Assembly (NCBI RefSeq): GCF_012276755.1
Contig: NZ_JAAXKX010000009.1
Span: 62,001-126,000, forward strand
Length of the DNA: 64,000 nucleotides
Reading direction: 5' to 3'
Source of the DNA: Marichromatium bheemlicum
GTDB lineage: Bacteria > Pseudomonadota > Gammaproteobacteria > Chromatiales > Chromatiaceae
Shown: piece after piece, positions 9,660-18,980 of the stretch
How positions within the stretch are numbered: the stretch's first letter is position 1
How the letters are laid out: each line of letters starts with the position of its first letter
The notes under the pieces: model-generated
Databases searched by the model: none
What the model saw: only the letters and a program-made list of their open reading frames with translations
Told to the model about the DNA's origin: nothing
Program-made: the position numbers and the translations under genes

Positions 9660-9675
9660 TGCAAATTAAATGCCA
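9660..9675 (-). promoter_or_regulatory. Sigma-54-type promoter of the fliE operon
   Basis: On the minus strand the sequence reads TGGCAT-N5-TTGCA, which matches the sigma-54 -24/-12 consensus (TGGCAC-N5-TTGCA) except for one base, with the required GG-GC spacing. It is about 90 nt upstream of fliE. A FleQ-class sigma-54 activator is encoded immediately upstream on the same strand, which is the usual arrangement for class II flagellar genes. Confidence 0.75.
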
Positions 9676-9815
9676 AACAGTCGGAAAGGTGGCGATCAGC
9701 GATCGCGAGGGGCATCTTAGTGATACGGACCCAGGGTCAGGGACACGTCACGTGGTCGATCGGCCGCAAGCCGTCGAATTCTTGACGGCTGATCTCGGTC
9801 TCCCGGTCTCGCCAG

Positions 9816-11219
9816 CTAGCCCCCGCGCCCCAGCCCGAACTTGCGCATCCGCTCGACCAGGGTGGTACGCCGCATCCCCAGGCGCCGCGCCGCACGTGCC
9901 ACGACCTGATCGTTCTGCGCCAGGGCGGCGACGATCATGCGACGCTCGAGCTCATTGAGATAGCCGCGCAGCTCGGTGCCCTCTGGGGGCAAGGCCACCT
10001 CATCGTCATCGGGGAGAGGTGTGGGCGCGGGGCTGGACTCGGACACACCAGTAACCAACGGCAGATCGACGAGCGCGGCGGCGGCCGACTCGGGACGAAA
10101 ACGTGGCGGCAGCTGCGCCAAGTCGACCGGTTCACCCGGATAGAGGATCGCTAACTGCTCGAGCAGGTTGGAGAGTTCGCGCACATTGCCCGGCCAGGGT
10201 CGTTGCGCGAGATAGGCAATCACCGCCGGGGTCAGTCGCGCGGTCTCGATCGCCTGTTCAGCGAGCCGCTCCTCGAGCGCAGAGATCAGCACCGGGATGT
10301 CGCTGCGCCGCTCGCGCAATGCCGGGAGTTCGATCGGGAAGACGTTGAGCCGGAAGAAGAGGTCCTGACGGAAGGTGCCTGCATCGACCGCATCCTGGAG
10401 GTTGCGATGGGTCGCCGAGATGATCCGCGCACGGGCCTGGATCGGCTTGTTGGAACCGACCCGCTCGAAGGTCCGTTCCTCGAGCACACGCAGCAGCTTG
10501 ACCTGCATCGGCAACGGCATGTCGCCGATCTCATCGAGGAAGAGCACACCGTCGGCGGCAAGCTCGAAGCGCCCGGTGCGAGCGGTGAAGGCGCCGGTGA
10601 AGGCGCCCTTCTCATGCCCGAACAGCTCGCTCTCGAGCAGGTCGGGAGGGATAGCGCCACAGTTGACCGCGACGAAGGGCCGGTCACGGCGTGCCGAGGC
10701 GGCATGGATGGCACGCGCCACCACCTCCTTGCCCGAGCCGGTCTCACCGAGGATGAGGACGGTGGCATCGCTGTTGGCGACCTGGGTGATGGCGCGCTTG
10801 ACCGCGCGCATGCTCGGATGGACACCGACCAGACCCTCGAGTCCGGGCGGCTCGGCACGGCGCGGCGCGGCGCCGGCGAGCAGCCATTGCAACACCGCCA
10901 ACACCCGCCCCGGCGCAGGCGGTGAGCCGACCACGCAGACCTGCTCGGGCAGCGCCTCCCGGGCGACTTCATCGAGGGGCTGGCAGATCAGTGGCAGCGA
11001 TGATGGGGACAGACCCGCGAGCAGCCGAGTCAGCTGCGCCCCTGGCGCACACAACCACAGCGCCGAGAGCGCCGCGGCATCGAGATCGTCGAGGGTCCCG
11101 AGCGGCTGCACCTCGCAGCCGAGGAATTCCAGGATATGGCCGGTCCGGTCGCGAGACGCTTGGTCACCGAACAGACCAATCCGCACGCGTTGCTCAAATG
11201 GGTTGCCCTCGCTCGGCAT
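9816..11219 (-). CDS. fleQ: FleQ/FlrA-class sigma-54-dependent flagellar regulator
   Basis: This is a transcriptional activator of sigma-54 RNA polymerase, the likely master regulator of the adjacent flagellar operon. The 467-aa protein has a degenerate receiver-like N-terminal domain (about 1-118), an AAA+ domain with Walker A GETGSGKE (158-165), the sigma-54 contact loop GAFTGA (205-210) and Walker B VLFLDE (225-230), and a Fis-type helix-turn-helix (about 420-465). The ATG at 11219 follows a GGAAGGA site. In Pseudomonas FleQ an LFRS tetrapeptide just before the AAA+ domain binds c-di-GMP; here the equivalent position reads GLEG, so that contact seems to be absent. FlrC-type identity is less likely because the receiver domain is degenerate. 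Confidence 0.85.
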   Translation of the reverse strand: MPSEGNPFEQRVRIGLFGDQASRDRTGHILEFLGCEVQPLGTLDDLDAAALSALWLCAPGAQLTRLLAGLSPSSLPLICQPLDEVAREALPEQVCVVGSPPAPGRVLAVLQWLLAGAAPRRAEPPGLEGLVGVHPSMRAVKRAITQVANSDATVLILGETGSGKEVVARAIHAASARRDRPFVAVNCGAIPPDLLESELFGHEKGAFTGAFTARTGRFELAADGVLFLDEIGDMPLPMQVKLLRVLEERTFERVGSNKPIQARARIISATHRNLQDAVDAGTFRQDLFFRLNVFPIELPALRERRSDIPVLISALEERLAEQAIETARLTPAVIAYLAQRPWPGNVRELSNLLEQLAILYPGEPVDLAQLPPRFRPESAAAALVDLPLVTGVSESSPAPTPLPDDDEVALPPEGTELRGYLNELERRMIVAALAQNDQVVARAARRLGMRRTTLVERMRKFGLGRGG

Positions 11220-11365
11220 CGTAAACGCAATCCTTCCGCGGTGAACGCAGCCCCGCGCTCGTAACACTCGCGCCCCCGACACGCGGAAGGCGAGCAGACG
11301 GCCGCCGAACCGGCTTGCTGTTTGCTCCGGAGAGGGCGCATCGCGATTCTTGATGGAGCGTCGAG

Positions 11366-11394
11366 TTTCTAACGTCCGCACCGACGCCTGTCAA
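11366..11394 (-). promoter_or_regulatory. Sigma-70-type promoter for the fleQ-like gene
   Basis: The minus strand shows a perfect -35 TTGACA (11394-11389), a 17-bp spacer, and a -10 TAGAAA (11371-11366, four of six consensus bases). It would give a leader of about 140 nt before the ATG at 11219. It lies in the 231-bp gap between the PilZ-like gene and the regulator. Confidence 0.55.
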
Positions 11395-11450
11395 GCATAC
11401 GGCCATCAGGGTGCGACCGGGGACGCGCAATCACAACCACCGACGGTCAT

Positions 11451-11987
11451 TCAACGACGGGCCCGAGCCACCGCGCGACGGTGCATCCGAAACACCCAAC
11501 GCCCCAGCGCCTCGCCCAGCCCTGCGTCGTGACACCGCCAGCGTGCCCCGACCATCGCCTCGAAGGTGCAACGTGTATCGAGTTCGAGCACCAAGGGTTG
11601 GGCGAACGCCGTCGAGGGGTAGAATTCGAGTCGATCCTCCCCGCTCGCCAGCAACGCGGACGGGACCACCACGCCCTCGGCGCTCAGCGTGGCCGTGACC
11701 GGCGCCGGCACCTGCTCCTGCATCCAGGTCGAGAGCAACTGCATCAGTAGGTCGAGTTTGGCCTCGAGGCGCTGCAACTCCAACGGCGGGGACTCGTCAC
11801 GACCGGCGCGACCACCGTCCTCGAGGACCGCGACCGCATCGAGTAAACGCACTCCGGCCTCGGGCAGGGTCACGGCCCGCCGACTCGGCGCCAATGCCAG
11901 GGTGAGGGTCACCGCCAAACCATTGCCCAGCACCGCTCGCCAGGCGGCAGGAATGACGGCATCGGCGGCGACGTGTCGATCATGCAT
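11451..11987 (-). CDS. PilZ-like (atypical PilZ) protein, candidate c-di-GMP receptor
   Basis: The 178-aa product has a beta-rich N-terminal half, a central helix (LELQRLEAKLDLLMQLL, about residues 70-86) and a second beta-rich half. This layout, and in particular the leucine-heptad helix between two halves of a barrel, recalls atypical tetramer-forming PilZ proteins. A canonical RxxxR...D/NxSxxG c-di-GMP motif is not evident. It is oriented with the flagellar genes and divergent from comFB. The assignment is by fold pattern and context, so it should be treated as tentative. Confidence 0.5.
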   Translation of the reverse strand: MHDRHVAADAVIPAAWRAVLGNGLAVTLTLALAPSRRAVTLPEAGVRLLDAVAVLEDGGRAGRDESPPLELQRLEAKLDLLMQLLSTWMQEQVPAPVTATLSAEGVVVPSALLASGEDRLEFYPSTAFAQPLVLELDTRCTFEAMVGARWRCHDAGLGEALGRWVFRMHRRAVARARR

Positions 11988-12176
11988 CGCAGAATCCAGG
12001 TTGAGGTTCGCGCCGACGGTCGCTCCTCGCCGGGGCCGGACCGACCGTCACCGCGGCGCCCTGCCAATCTTGGCCGCGACCGCGAGCCTTCGGCTAAGAT
12101 AGCGCCATCCTTGGCGGAGCGCACCTGCAACCGCAGCCGCCGCCTCCTCAGATAGGCAGAATCGGAGCCGACCACC

Positions 12177-12458
12177 ATGCTTTCCAGCATCGAGAACCAC
12201 TATGAACGTCTGGTCGCCGCGCGTATCAGCGAACTGCTCGCGGCGCGCGGCGAGCCCTTCGACGCGGGCTATTTCGATGATCTCGCCTGTGTCGCGCTCA
12301 ACTATCTGCCACCGCGTTACGTGCGCCACAGCATCGATCTCGCCTCCCACCAGAGCGACGAGGAGCGCGCACGCATGGCCGAAGAGGTCGCCGATGCCGT
12401 AGCCTTCGCCTTCGAGACCACCCGCCGCCGCCGCGCCCCGCGCTCCCACGAGGACTGA
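12177..12458 (+). CDS. comFB: ComFB family protein
   Basis: The 93-aa product matches the late-competence ComFB family: an N-terminal helix ENHYERLVAARISELL, then DDLACVALNYLPPRYVRH, the most conserved part of the family. ComFB proteins are small soluble proteins, and recent work on cyanobacterial members describes them as cyclic dinucleotide receptors. Its position beside the PilZ-like gene and the flagellar regulator fits a role in the motility or attachment decision. A CGGAG ribosome site lies just upstream of the ATG. No other competence gene is nearby. Confidence 0.85.
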   Translation: MLSSIENHYERLVAARISELLAARGEPFDAGYFDDLACVALNYLPPRYVRHSIDLASHQSDEERARMAEEVADAVAFAFETTRRRRAPRSHED

Positions 12459-12631
12459 TCCAACAGCGTGGGCGCATCCCGTGCGGGGAGGCGAACGCCG
12501 TCACCGGGGCGGCGGCCAGGGGCGAGTGCATTCAGGCGATCCCCTACCGCCACGTCCGGTCCCGTCCGGCATCGGGGTCGCGTGCCGCAGCCCGGTTGAA
12601 TCGAGCCACCCGGTGCGCCATCTCTGGCGAC

Positions 12632-13378
12632 ATGACGCCCGACCGAGCACCACGCGAGCACTTGCGCGTGGCCACCTACAACATCCACGGCGGGGTCGGC
12701 CGTGATGGCCGACGTGACCTGCGGCGTATCGCCGCCGTCCTGCAACGCCTCGATGCCGACCTGATCGCCCTCCAGGAGGTCGACTCGACCCCGACCGGCC
12801 GTGAGCCCTCGGCGCAGATGCACGAGCTGGCACAGCTCGGCGACTACCTCGCCATCCCTGGCCCGACCATCCTCACCCACGACCGCCACTACGGCAACGC
12901 CTTGCTCACCCGGCTGGCGGTCACCGCGCTCACCCGTGTCGACCTCAGCCAAGATGCCCGCGAGCCGCGCGGGGCCATCGTCGCCGACCTGCACAGCGCC
13001 CGAGGGACCCCGCTACGCTGTCTTGCCACCCACCTCGGACTGCGCACCGGCGAGCGCCGCTGCCAGATCGAGCGGCTACGCCCCTGGCTCCTTGCCCCTC
13101 CCACCCCATTGCTGGTGATGGGAGACTTCAATACCTGGTGGCCGCTGGCACGCACCGAGCGCTGGCTTACCCAGTGGCTCGGTCCCAGCCCCCGTCTGGC
13201 CAGCTTTCCGGCGCGCTGGCCGGTGCTCGCCCTCGATCGGCTCTGGGTCGCCCCCGAGGGGGTGTTACAGGGACTCGCGCGTCTCCAGGACCCGCTCACC
13301 CGTCTCGCCTCCGATCATCTGCCACTGTATGCGGAACTGGCGCTACCGATCCCCACGACCAGCACCCGCCGCGACTGA
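12632..13378 (+). CDS. Endonuclease/exonuclease/phosphatase (EEP) family protein, YbhP-like
   Basis: The protein of about 248 aa has the EEP fold signature: LRVATYNIHGG near the N terminus with the catalytic Asn, LIALQEVD with the metal-binding Glu, the THLG segment, VMGDFNTW with the catalytic Asp and Asn, and the terminal SDHLPL with the catalytic His. Family members hydrolyse phosphodiester bonds in nucleic acids or phospholipids. The start at 12632 is preferred by homology; an ATG 12 codons upstream is possible. It lies 13 nt before a phospholipase D gene, as ybhP precedes clsB in E. coli, which points to a phospholipid-related role. Confidence 0.85.
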   Translation: MTPDRAPREHLRVATYNIHGGVGRDGRRDLRRIAAVLQRLDADLIALQEVDSTPTGREPSAQMHELAQLGDYLAIPGPTILTHDRHYGNALLTRLAVTALTRVDLSQDAREPRGAIVADLHSARGTPLRCLATHLGLRTGERRCQIERLRPWLLAPPTPLLVMGDFNTWWPLARTERWLTQWLGPSPRLASFPARWPVLALDRLWVAPEGVLQGLARLQDPLTRLASDHLPLYAELALPIPTTSTRRD

Positions 13379-13391
13379 GGAGCCTGACACC

Positions 13392-15527
13392 ATGGAACGC
13401 AACGCCCCGCTGTTCGTACCCGGCGAGACCTGCTGGCAGGTCACCGCCAGTGAGCGCATCACGCCGTTGATCGATGGTGAAGAGTACTTCGCCACCCTGC
13501 GCCGCACCTTGATCGCAGCGCGTCATCAGATCTTGATCCTCGGATGGGACCTGCACAGCCAGCTCGAACTGGTCCGCGAGCCCCCCGACGACGGCCTTCC
13601 GACCCGGCTCGGCGAGCTGCTCCACGCCCTGCTCGAGCGCACCCCCGAGCTCGAGGCGTGGATCCTGCTGTGGGACTACGCCCCGATCTATGCCCTCGAA
13701 CGCGAGCCGTTGTTGTTCGGCATCCACCCCTGGCGCCAACACCCACGCCTGCACTTCGCACTCGACGACACCCACCCCGTGGCGGCTAGCCATCACCAGA
13801 AGTTGGTGGTCATCGACGAGACCCTGGCCTGTTGCGGCGGTTTCGATCTCGGCAAGTGGCGCTGGGACAGCAGCGCGCACCGCGCCGAGGACGCCCGTCG
13901 GCGCGACCCCGACGGCGAGCCCTACCCCCCCTTCCACGACTTACAGCTGCTGGTCGACGGGGAGAGCGCCGGCGCACTCGCCGAGCTGGCCCGCGCCCGC
14001 TGGGCGCGCCTCGGCACCACCCCTCCGGTACCCTCCCCGCCCCCCGACCACTGCCCCTGGCCAGCGGGGGTCGAGGCACGCTTCCATCGCCAGCGCTGCG
14101 CCATCGCCCGGACCCAGCCGACACAGCCCGAACGCAACGAACACGCCGTACGCGAAGTCGAGCAGCTCTATCTGGCACTGTTTGCCCGCGCCGAGCGACT
14201 GATCTATGTCGAGAACCAATACCTGACCTCGACGATCCTGTGCAGCGCGCTGTGTGAGCGTCTCGACGAGCCCCAGGGCCCCGAAGTAGTGATCGTACTG
14301 CCGCGCGAGACCGGCGCCTGGCTCGAGCAACACACCATGGACATCCTTCGCGCGCGCCAGCTCGAACGCCTGCGCGCCGCCGATCGGCACGATCGCTTAC
14401 GGGTCTACGCCCCTGAGGTCCCTGGACTCGAACAGGGCTGCCTGATGGTCCACGCCAAGCTGGCAATCGTCGATGACCGCTGGCTGCGGATCGGCTCGGC
14501 CAACCTCAGCAATCGCTCGATGGGGTTGGACACCGAGTGCGATCTCTGTATCGAGGCCGAGGGGGAAGCGGCACATACCGCGCTCGTCGCGCTCAGGCGC
14601 GAACTCATCGGCAATCTACTCGGCTGCACCCCACGGCAGCTGGCCGAGGCCGAGGCCGACGCCGGTGGCCTGATCGGGGCGATCGACGCGATCCGCGCAC
14701 AGGCCACCCCGGAGCAACACACCCTGGTGCCACTGACCGGTGAGGTTGATCCGGAGTGGGAGCGCCAACTCCCCGACGAGCGCCTGATCGACCCACCGCG
14801 TCCACTCAGCCCGGTCGACCTCGGCGACGCCGTGCTCGGGCGGCGCCACCTGCCCCACGCCAGGCGACGGCTGCGCCTGGGGATGGCACTGATCGGCCTG
14901 CTCGCGGGACTGGCGCTGTTGTGGCGCTGGGGGCTGGGCGAGGCGCTCGACCCACAGCTGCTCGCCACGCGCCTGACCGCACAGCTCCACGCCCCCTGGG
15001 GACCGGCGCTACTGCTCTCGGGGTTCGTCATCGGCAGTCTGCTGGCGGTCCCGGTGACGCTGCTGATCCTGGTCACCGCACTGGTCTATGGCCCCCTGGC
15101 GGGGGCTGGCTATGCCCTGTTCGGTGCCTTGCTCGCGGCGCTCGCCGCCTACGCGATTGGTGCCTACCTTGGGCGTCCCACCGTCGATCGACTCGCCGGC
15201 GGTCGCATCCATCGACTCAGCGAACGTCTGGCACGACGCGGCATCCTCACCATCGTCGCCGTACGCATCGTGCCGGTGGCGCCCTTCACCCTGCTCAATC
15301 TGCTCGCCGGGGCCTCGCACATCCGCTTGCGCGACTACGTCATCGGCACCCTGGTCGGGATGCTGCCCGGAGTGGCCGCAATGGCGGTATTCGCCGAGGG
15401 GCTGATGGCGCTGTTACGTCGCGCCAGCCCGGAGCAGTTCCTGTTGCTCGTGCTCGCCCTGGCGTTGATCCTCGGGCTTGGGCTGCTCGCCCGCCGGCTA
15501 CTCGGGGTGTTGCTCCAGGAGCGCTGA
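13392..15527 (+). CDS. Phospholipase D / cardiolipin synthase-like enzyme fused to a VTT (DedA-type) membrane domain
   Basis: The 711-aa protein carries two PLD catalytic motifs, HHQKLVVID (H135, K137, D142) and HAKLAIVDD (H354, K356, D361), in the phosphatidyltransferase arrangement. The C-terminal part from about residue 495 is membrane-embedded, with several helices and a VTT/SNARE-associated (DedA-like) domain at about 540-680 containing the GAYLGR and RIVPVAPFTLLNLLAG segments. It probably makes or remodels phospholipid, and the VTT part may scramble or position lipids. A GAGGAG site lies 8 nt before the ATG. The EEP gene just upstream is likely co-transcribed. Confidence 0.9.
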   Translation: MERNAPLFVPGETCWQVTASERITPLIDGEEYFATLRRTLIAARHQILILGWDLHSQLELVREPPDDGLPTRLGELLHALLERTPELEAWILLWDYAPIYALEREPLLFGIHPWRQHPRLHFALDDTHPVAASHHQKLVVIDETLACCGGFDLGKWRWDSSAHRAEDARRRDPDGEPYPPFHDLQLLVDGESAGALAELARARWARLGTTPPVPSPPPDHCPWPAGVEARFHRQRCAIARTQPTQPERNEHAVREVEQLYLALFARAERLIYVENQYLTSTILCSALCERLDEPQGPEVVIVLPRETGAWLEQHTMDILRARQLERLRAADRHDRLRVYAPEVPGLEQGCLMVHAKLAIVDDRWLRIGSANLSNRSMGLDTECDLCIEAEGEAAHTALVALRRELIGNLLGCTPRQLAEAEADAGGLIGAIDAIRAQATPEQHTLVPLTGEVDPEWERQLPDERLIDPPRPLSPVDLGDAVLGRRHLPHARRRLRLGMALIGLLAGLALLWRWGLGEALDPQLLATRLTAQLHAPWGPALLLSGFVIGSLLAVPVTLLILVTALVYGPLAGAGYALFGALLAALAAYAIGAYLGRPTVDRLAGGRIHRLSERLARRGILTIVAVRIVPVAPFTLLNLLAGASHIRLRDYVIGTLVGMLPGVAAMAVFAEGLMALLRRASPEQFLLLVLALALILGLGLLARRLLGVLLQER

Positions 15528-15546
15528 ACACGGCCTGCCCGGACCC

Positions 15547-18390
15547 TCAGCCGGTGGCGGTGATCGCCGCCAGCAGTTGCTCCTGGAGCAGCTCCGCGCG
15601 CGTCAACGAGCCATCGATGGCCACGCTCGCCGCACCCTCGCGCAGTGCCACGTCGAGCGCTCGACACAGCCGCTGCAACTCGACGAAGCCGAGGGTCCCG
15701 GCGACACCGCTGAGCGCGTGGGCAATGCGCCGCGCCCGGTCACGCTCATCGGTCTGTAGCGCCTGGCGCAACTCGGTCAGGTCGTGGCGGTGATGGTCGG
15801 CATACATCCCCAGCAACCGCACATAGACCTCGCGCTTGCCATGCAGGCTCTTGAGGGCGAAGTCGAGATCGACATGATCGAGTCGGGCGAGCCGCTCGAG
15901 GACATCGGTCTCGGCCGCACCCATCATCTCCTCCGGCACCACGCCGACCACGGTCCTGGCCGACGTCGTGGTGGCAGCGGTGTGCGGGACACGCGCGAGC
16001 CAATCGAGCAGGGTGGCATAGAGGCGCTGCGGCTCGACCGGTTTGGGGACATGACCGTTCATCCCCACCGCCTCGCAGCGCCGTCGGTCATCGTCATAGG
16101 CATTGGCCGTCATCGCGATGATCGGCACCGTCTCCCATCCCGGTAACCGCCGCAGCCGCCGGGTCGCCTCGAGACCATCCATCTCGGGCATCTGCAGGTC
16201 CATCAGCACCAGCGCATAGGATCCGCGCTGCGCCATCTCCACCGCCTCGCGACCATTGCTGGCCACCTCGACGCGTAATCCGACGTCCTTGAGGATCTCG
16301 GCGGCGACCTCCTGGTTGACCAGGTTGTCCTCGACCAACAGGATCTGCGCGTCGCGATGCTGCGCCCGTAAGCGGGCCGCGGCATCCTCATCCTCGCGGC
16401 GGTGCCCGAGCCGCTGCGCATCCTGGTCGTCGGGACGCCCGAGCCAGGCGGTAAACCAGAAGGTACTGCCCTTGCCCGGGGTACTCTCGACACCGGTCTG
16501 TCCGCCCATCATCAGCGCCAGCCGACGGGTGATCGCCAACCCCAGCCCACTCCCCGAATAGCGCCGGGTGGTGGAGTTGTCGACCTGGCTGAAGGGCTGG
16601 AACAGGCGCTCGAGTGCCGCGGCGTCGATACCGATGCCGGTATCGCTGACGGCGAAGCGGACCAACAGCCGCGTCTCTCGCGCCTCGAGCACCTCGGCGC
16701 GCAGCAGCACCCGCCCCTCGTGGGTGAACTTGATCGCGTTGCCCAGATAATTGAGCAGCGCCTGGCGCAGTCGCGTACTGTCGCCATGGAGCACGGCCGG
16801 CAACCCCACGCTCTCGCAGACGAGTTCCAGCCCCTTGGTCGCCGCCTGCGCCTGGACCAGCGCCTCGACCTGCGAGAACAGCTCAGCGACGACGAAGTCG
16901 TGGCTCTCCAGGGTGAACTTGCCGGCCTCGATCTTGGAGACATCGAGGATGTCGTTGATGATCGATAGGAGATGATTGGCCGCCCCGGTGATCTTGGCCA
17001 GGGTAGCGCGCTGCTGTGGGTTGGCCAGATCGCGCCCGAGCAGATAGCTCAACCCGAGAATGGCGTTCATCGGCGAGCGGATCTCGTGGCTCATGTTGGC
17101 GAGGAAGGCACTCTTGGCGCGGCTGGCCTCCTCGGCCCGCTCGCGCGCCTCGGAGAGCTGACGGGTACGCGCCGTGACCAGCTCCTCGAGATGATCGCGA
17201 TAGCGCGCCAGCTCCTCGGCGATGCGTTTTTTCTCGGTGACATCCTCCTTGACCGCGACATAGTGGGTGATGCGCCCGTCGGGCTGACGGATCGGCGCGA
17301 TCACCGCCATCTCGATGTATTCGCTGCCGTCCCGGCGGCGATTGACGAACTCACCACGCCACACCTCACCACGCCCGAGCGCGGCCCAGAGTTCACGATA
17401 GGTCGAACGCGGCGTCCGTCCCGACTGGAGGATGCGCGGATTGGCGCCGATCAGGGCCTCGCGGGCATAGCCGCTGTTGTGCACGAAGGCCTCGTTGACA
17501 TATTCGATCGAGCCATCGAGATCGGTAATGGTGATGCTCTCCGGGCTCTGCTCGATGGCCAGCGAGAGCTTACGGATGCGCTCCTCGGCAGCCTTGCGCT
17601 CGCTCAGGTCGATGTCGACACAGTACATCTGCGGCTCGCCATCGGGACCGCGCAGCATCACGTGACTGGAGAAGACGTGTGCCGGCGAGCCGTCGGCACG
17701 CCGCAGCGTCATCTCCCCGGCCGGAGGCACCGGGGCGCCGTTGACCCAGGAGTCGACCGCGCTGACCACGTAGTGGCGCATGACATCGGGGATGATCAGA
17801 TCTTCGAGCTTGGCCCCGAGCGCCTCGGCTGGGCGATAGCCGTAGAGCACCTCGCTGGCCGGGTTCCAGTAGATCACCCGACGGTGGCGATCATAGCCCT
17901 GCACCGAGATCGCCTCGACCTGCTCGAACAAGGCGTGGAAACGGGTCTCGGTATCCCAGGCCGCCTCGGCGGCGCGATGACGCTCGGTGACGTCGCGCGC
18001 ACAGCCGAGCAGCGCGTAACAGGCACCGGTCTTGTCGTCGCACAGCGGGGAGTAGCACACCTCGAACCAGCGCCCCCCGGTCCCGGCGGGCGGCTCGAAA
18101 CAATGGTCGCGCCGCAGTTCGGTCCCGGTCTCGAGGACCGTCGTCTCATGGTCGCGCAGCCCTGCGGCGACGGCGGCGGGGAACGGCTCGGCAGCGGGAT
18201 GATCGATGAGTTGCGCCGCAGTGACGGCAAAGCAGCGCTCGAAGGCGGGGTTGCAGTACAGATACCGGCCATCGGGGTCCTTGACCCAGGTCGGATCGGG
18301 GAACTGGCGGACCAGGTTTGCGAGAAAGGCATCTGCGTCCATTGCCCTGTTGGGGGCATCACGCTCGCCCAGTCGAAAAAGCCATGCCAT
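15547..18390 (-). CDS. Hybrid sensor histidine kinase with three PAS, REC and Hpt domains
   Basis: The 947-aa protein is soluble by sequence and contains PAS domains at about 20-138, 148-268 and 275-388, a HisKA domain with phospho-acceptor H435 (SHEIR), a HATPase domain with N boxes around 547-551, DTGIGI at 583-588 and GSGLGL at 613-618, a receiver domain with D731 and K783, and a C-terminal Hpt domain with H891. It is an ArcB/BarA-like phosphorelay without transmembrane segments, so the signal is probably cytoplasmic; the ligand of the PAS domains is unknown. An alternative ATG lies 16 codons later at 18342. No cognate output regulator is adjacent. It is divergent from the V-ATPase operon. 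Confidence 0.92.
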   Translation of the reverse strand: MAWLFRLGERDAPNRAMDADAFLANLVRQFPDPTWVKDPDGRYLYCNPAFERCFAVTAAQLIDHPAAEPFPAAVAAGLRDHETTVLETGTELRRDHCFEPPAGTGGRWFEVCYSPLCDDKTGACYALLGCARDVTERHRAAEAAWDTETRFHALFEQVEAISVQGYDRHRRVIYWNPASEVLYGYRPAEALGAKLEDLIIPDVMRHYVVSAVDSWVNGAPVPPAGEMTLRRADGSPAHVFSSHVMLRGPDGEPQMYCVDIDLSERKAAEERIRKLSLAIEQSPESITITDLDGSIEYVNEAFVHNSGYAREALIGANPRILQSGRTPRSTYRELWAALGRGEVWRGEFVNRRRDGSEYIEMAVIAPIRQPDGRITHYVAVKEDVTEKKRIAEELARYRDHLEELVTARTRQLSEARERAEEASRAKSAFLANMSHEIRSPMNAILGLSYLLGRDLANPQQRATLAKITGAANHLLSIINDILDVSKIEAGKFTLESHDFVVAELFSQVEALVQAQAATKGLELVCESVGLPAVLHGDSTRLRQALLNYLGNAIKFTHEGRVLLRAEVLEARETRLLVRFAVSDTGIGIDAAALERLFQPFSQVDNSTTRRYSGSGLGLAITRRLALMMGGQTGVESTPGKGSTFWFTAWLGRPDDQDAQRLGHRREDEDAAARLRAQHRDAQILLVEDNLVNQEVAAEILKDVGLRVEVASNGREAVEMAQRGSYALVLMDLQMPEMDGLEATRRLRRLPGWETVPIIAMTANAYDDDRRRCEAVGMNGHVPKPVEPQRLYATLLDWLARVPHTAATTTSARTVVGVVPEEMMGAAETDVLERLARLDHVDLDFALKSLHGKREVYVRLLGMYADHHRHDLTELRQALQTDERDRARRIAHALSGVAGTLGFVELQRLCRALDVALREGAASVAIDGSLTRAELLQEQLLAAITATG

Positions 18391-18980
18391 GGGGTACTCG
18401 TCGGAAATCGCTCGCTCCGTGGTTTACAAAACGCGCACTCGGCCACCGGCTACCGGCCACGGCAGGCACGTGTGTCGCGTCCTCCCGGGTCGGCACCCTG
18501 ATATCCATCTCCGACGACCTGACCACACCGCGCCATCGCACCCAAGATAAGTCTGGGGCATGTATCAGCGCTTCCGTGATCGCGCACCCGACCCCGAATC
18601 CCTGGGCGGGTACGCTCCAGCCTACCCTTTCACTCTGACACCTTGATTATCCCGGACCTGCATGGAGAAGACGGCAGGACCCTGGGACGCAGAGATCATC
18701 GACCTGTTTTCTGGCGTTGTCGGATGCGCTTGTCAACCCCGGCCGGCTCGCCGGTCATCCGCCCGGTCACCCCGGCCGGGACCGACCCGACGCGCAACCC
18801 ACGAAGAAACAAAGGAAAATGACCATCACCAGCGATTCAGCAGGCCCCCGAGCATGAATAGCGCTTGAGCACGCACGCCGCAGACACCACCTGGAGCCAT
18901 CAGTATCGAGCTGATACTATCGAGTGAAGTCCTGCTCGCGGCATCCGCCCCGTATCAGCCCAGCACGGAGGCCTGTTAAG
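18391..18980. other. 590-bp divergent intergenic region between the kinase and V-ATPase operon
   Basis: No convincing gene is present. The region holds GC-rich palindromes around 18743-18782 and a dyad near 18902-18924 described separately. The last 13 bp before the V-ATPase B gene contain a clear GGAGG ribosome site. It must hold promoters for both divergent units, but only the V-ATPase side has a candidate. Confidence 0.5.
18902..18924 (+). promoter_or_regulatory. Candidate extended -10 promoter and overlapping dyad for the V-ATPase operon
   Basis: The sequence AGTATC-GAGCT-GATACT (18902-18918) is a perfect 6-bp dyad. It overlaps TGATACTAT (18912-18920), which resembles an extended -10 element, with a poor -35 upstream. 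The heptamer TATCGAG is also present twice with a 14-bp offset (18904 and 18918). A regulator bound to the dyad would cover the -10 region. The start codon of the B gene is about 60 nt downstream. This assignment is inference from pattern alone. Confidence 0.35.

Noticed and set aside
18660-18860. Short plus-strand frame of 68 codons before the V-ATPase operon
   Set aside because: No ribosome site, no recognisable family, and composition unlike neighbouring genes.
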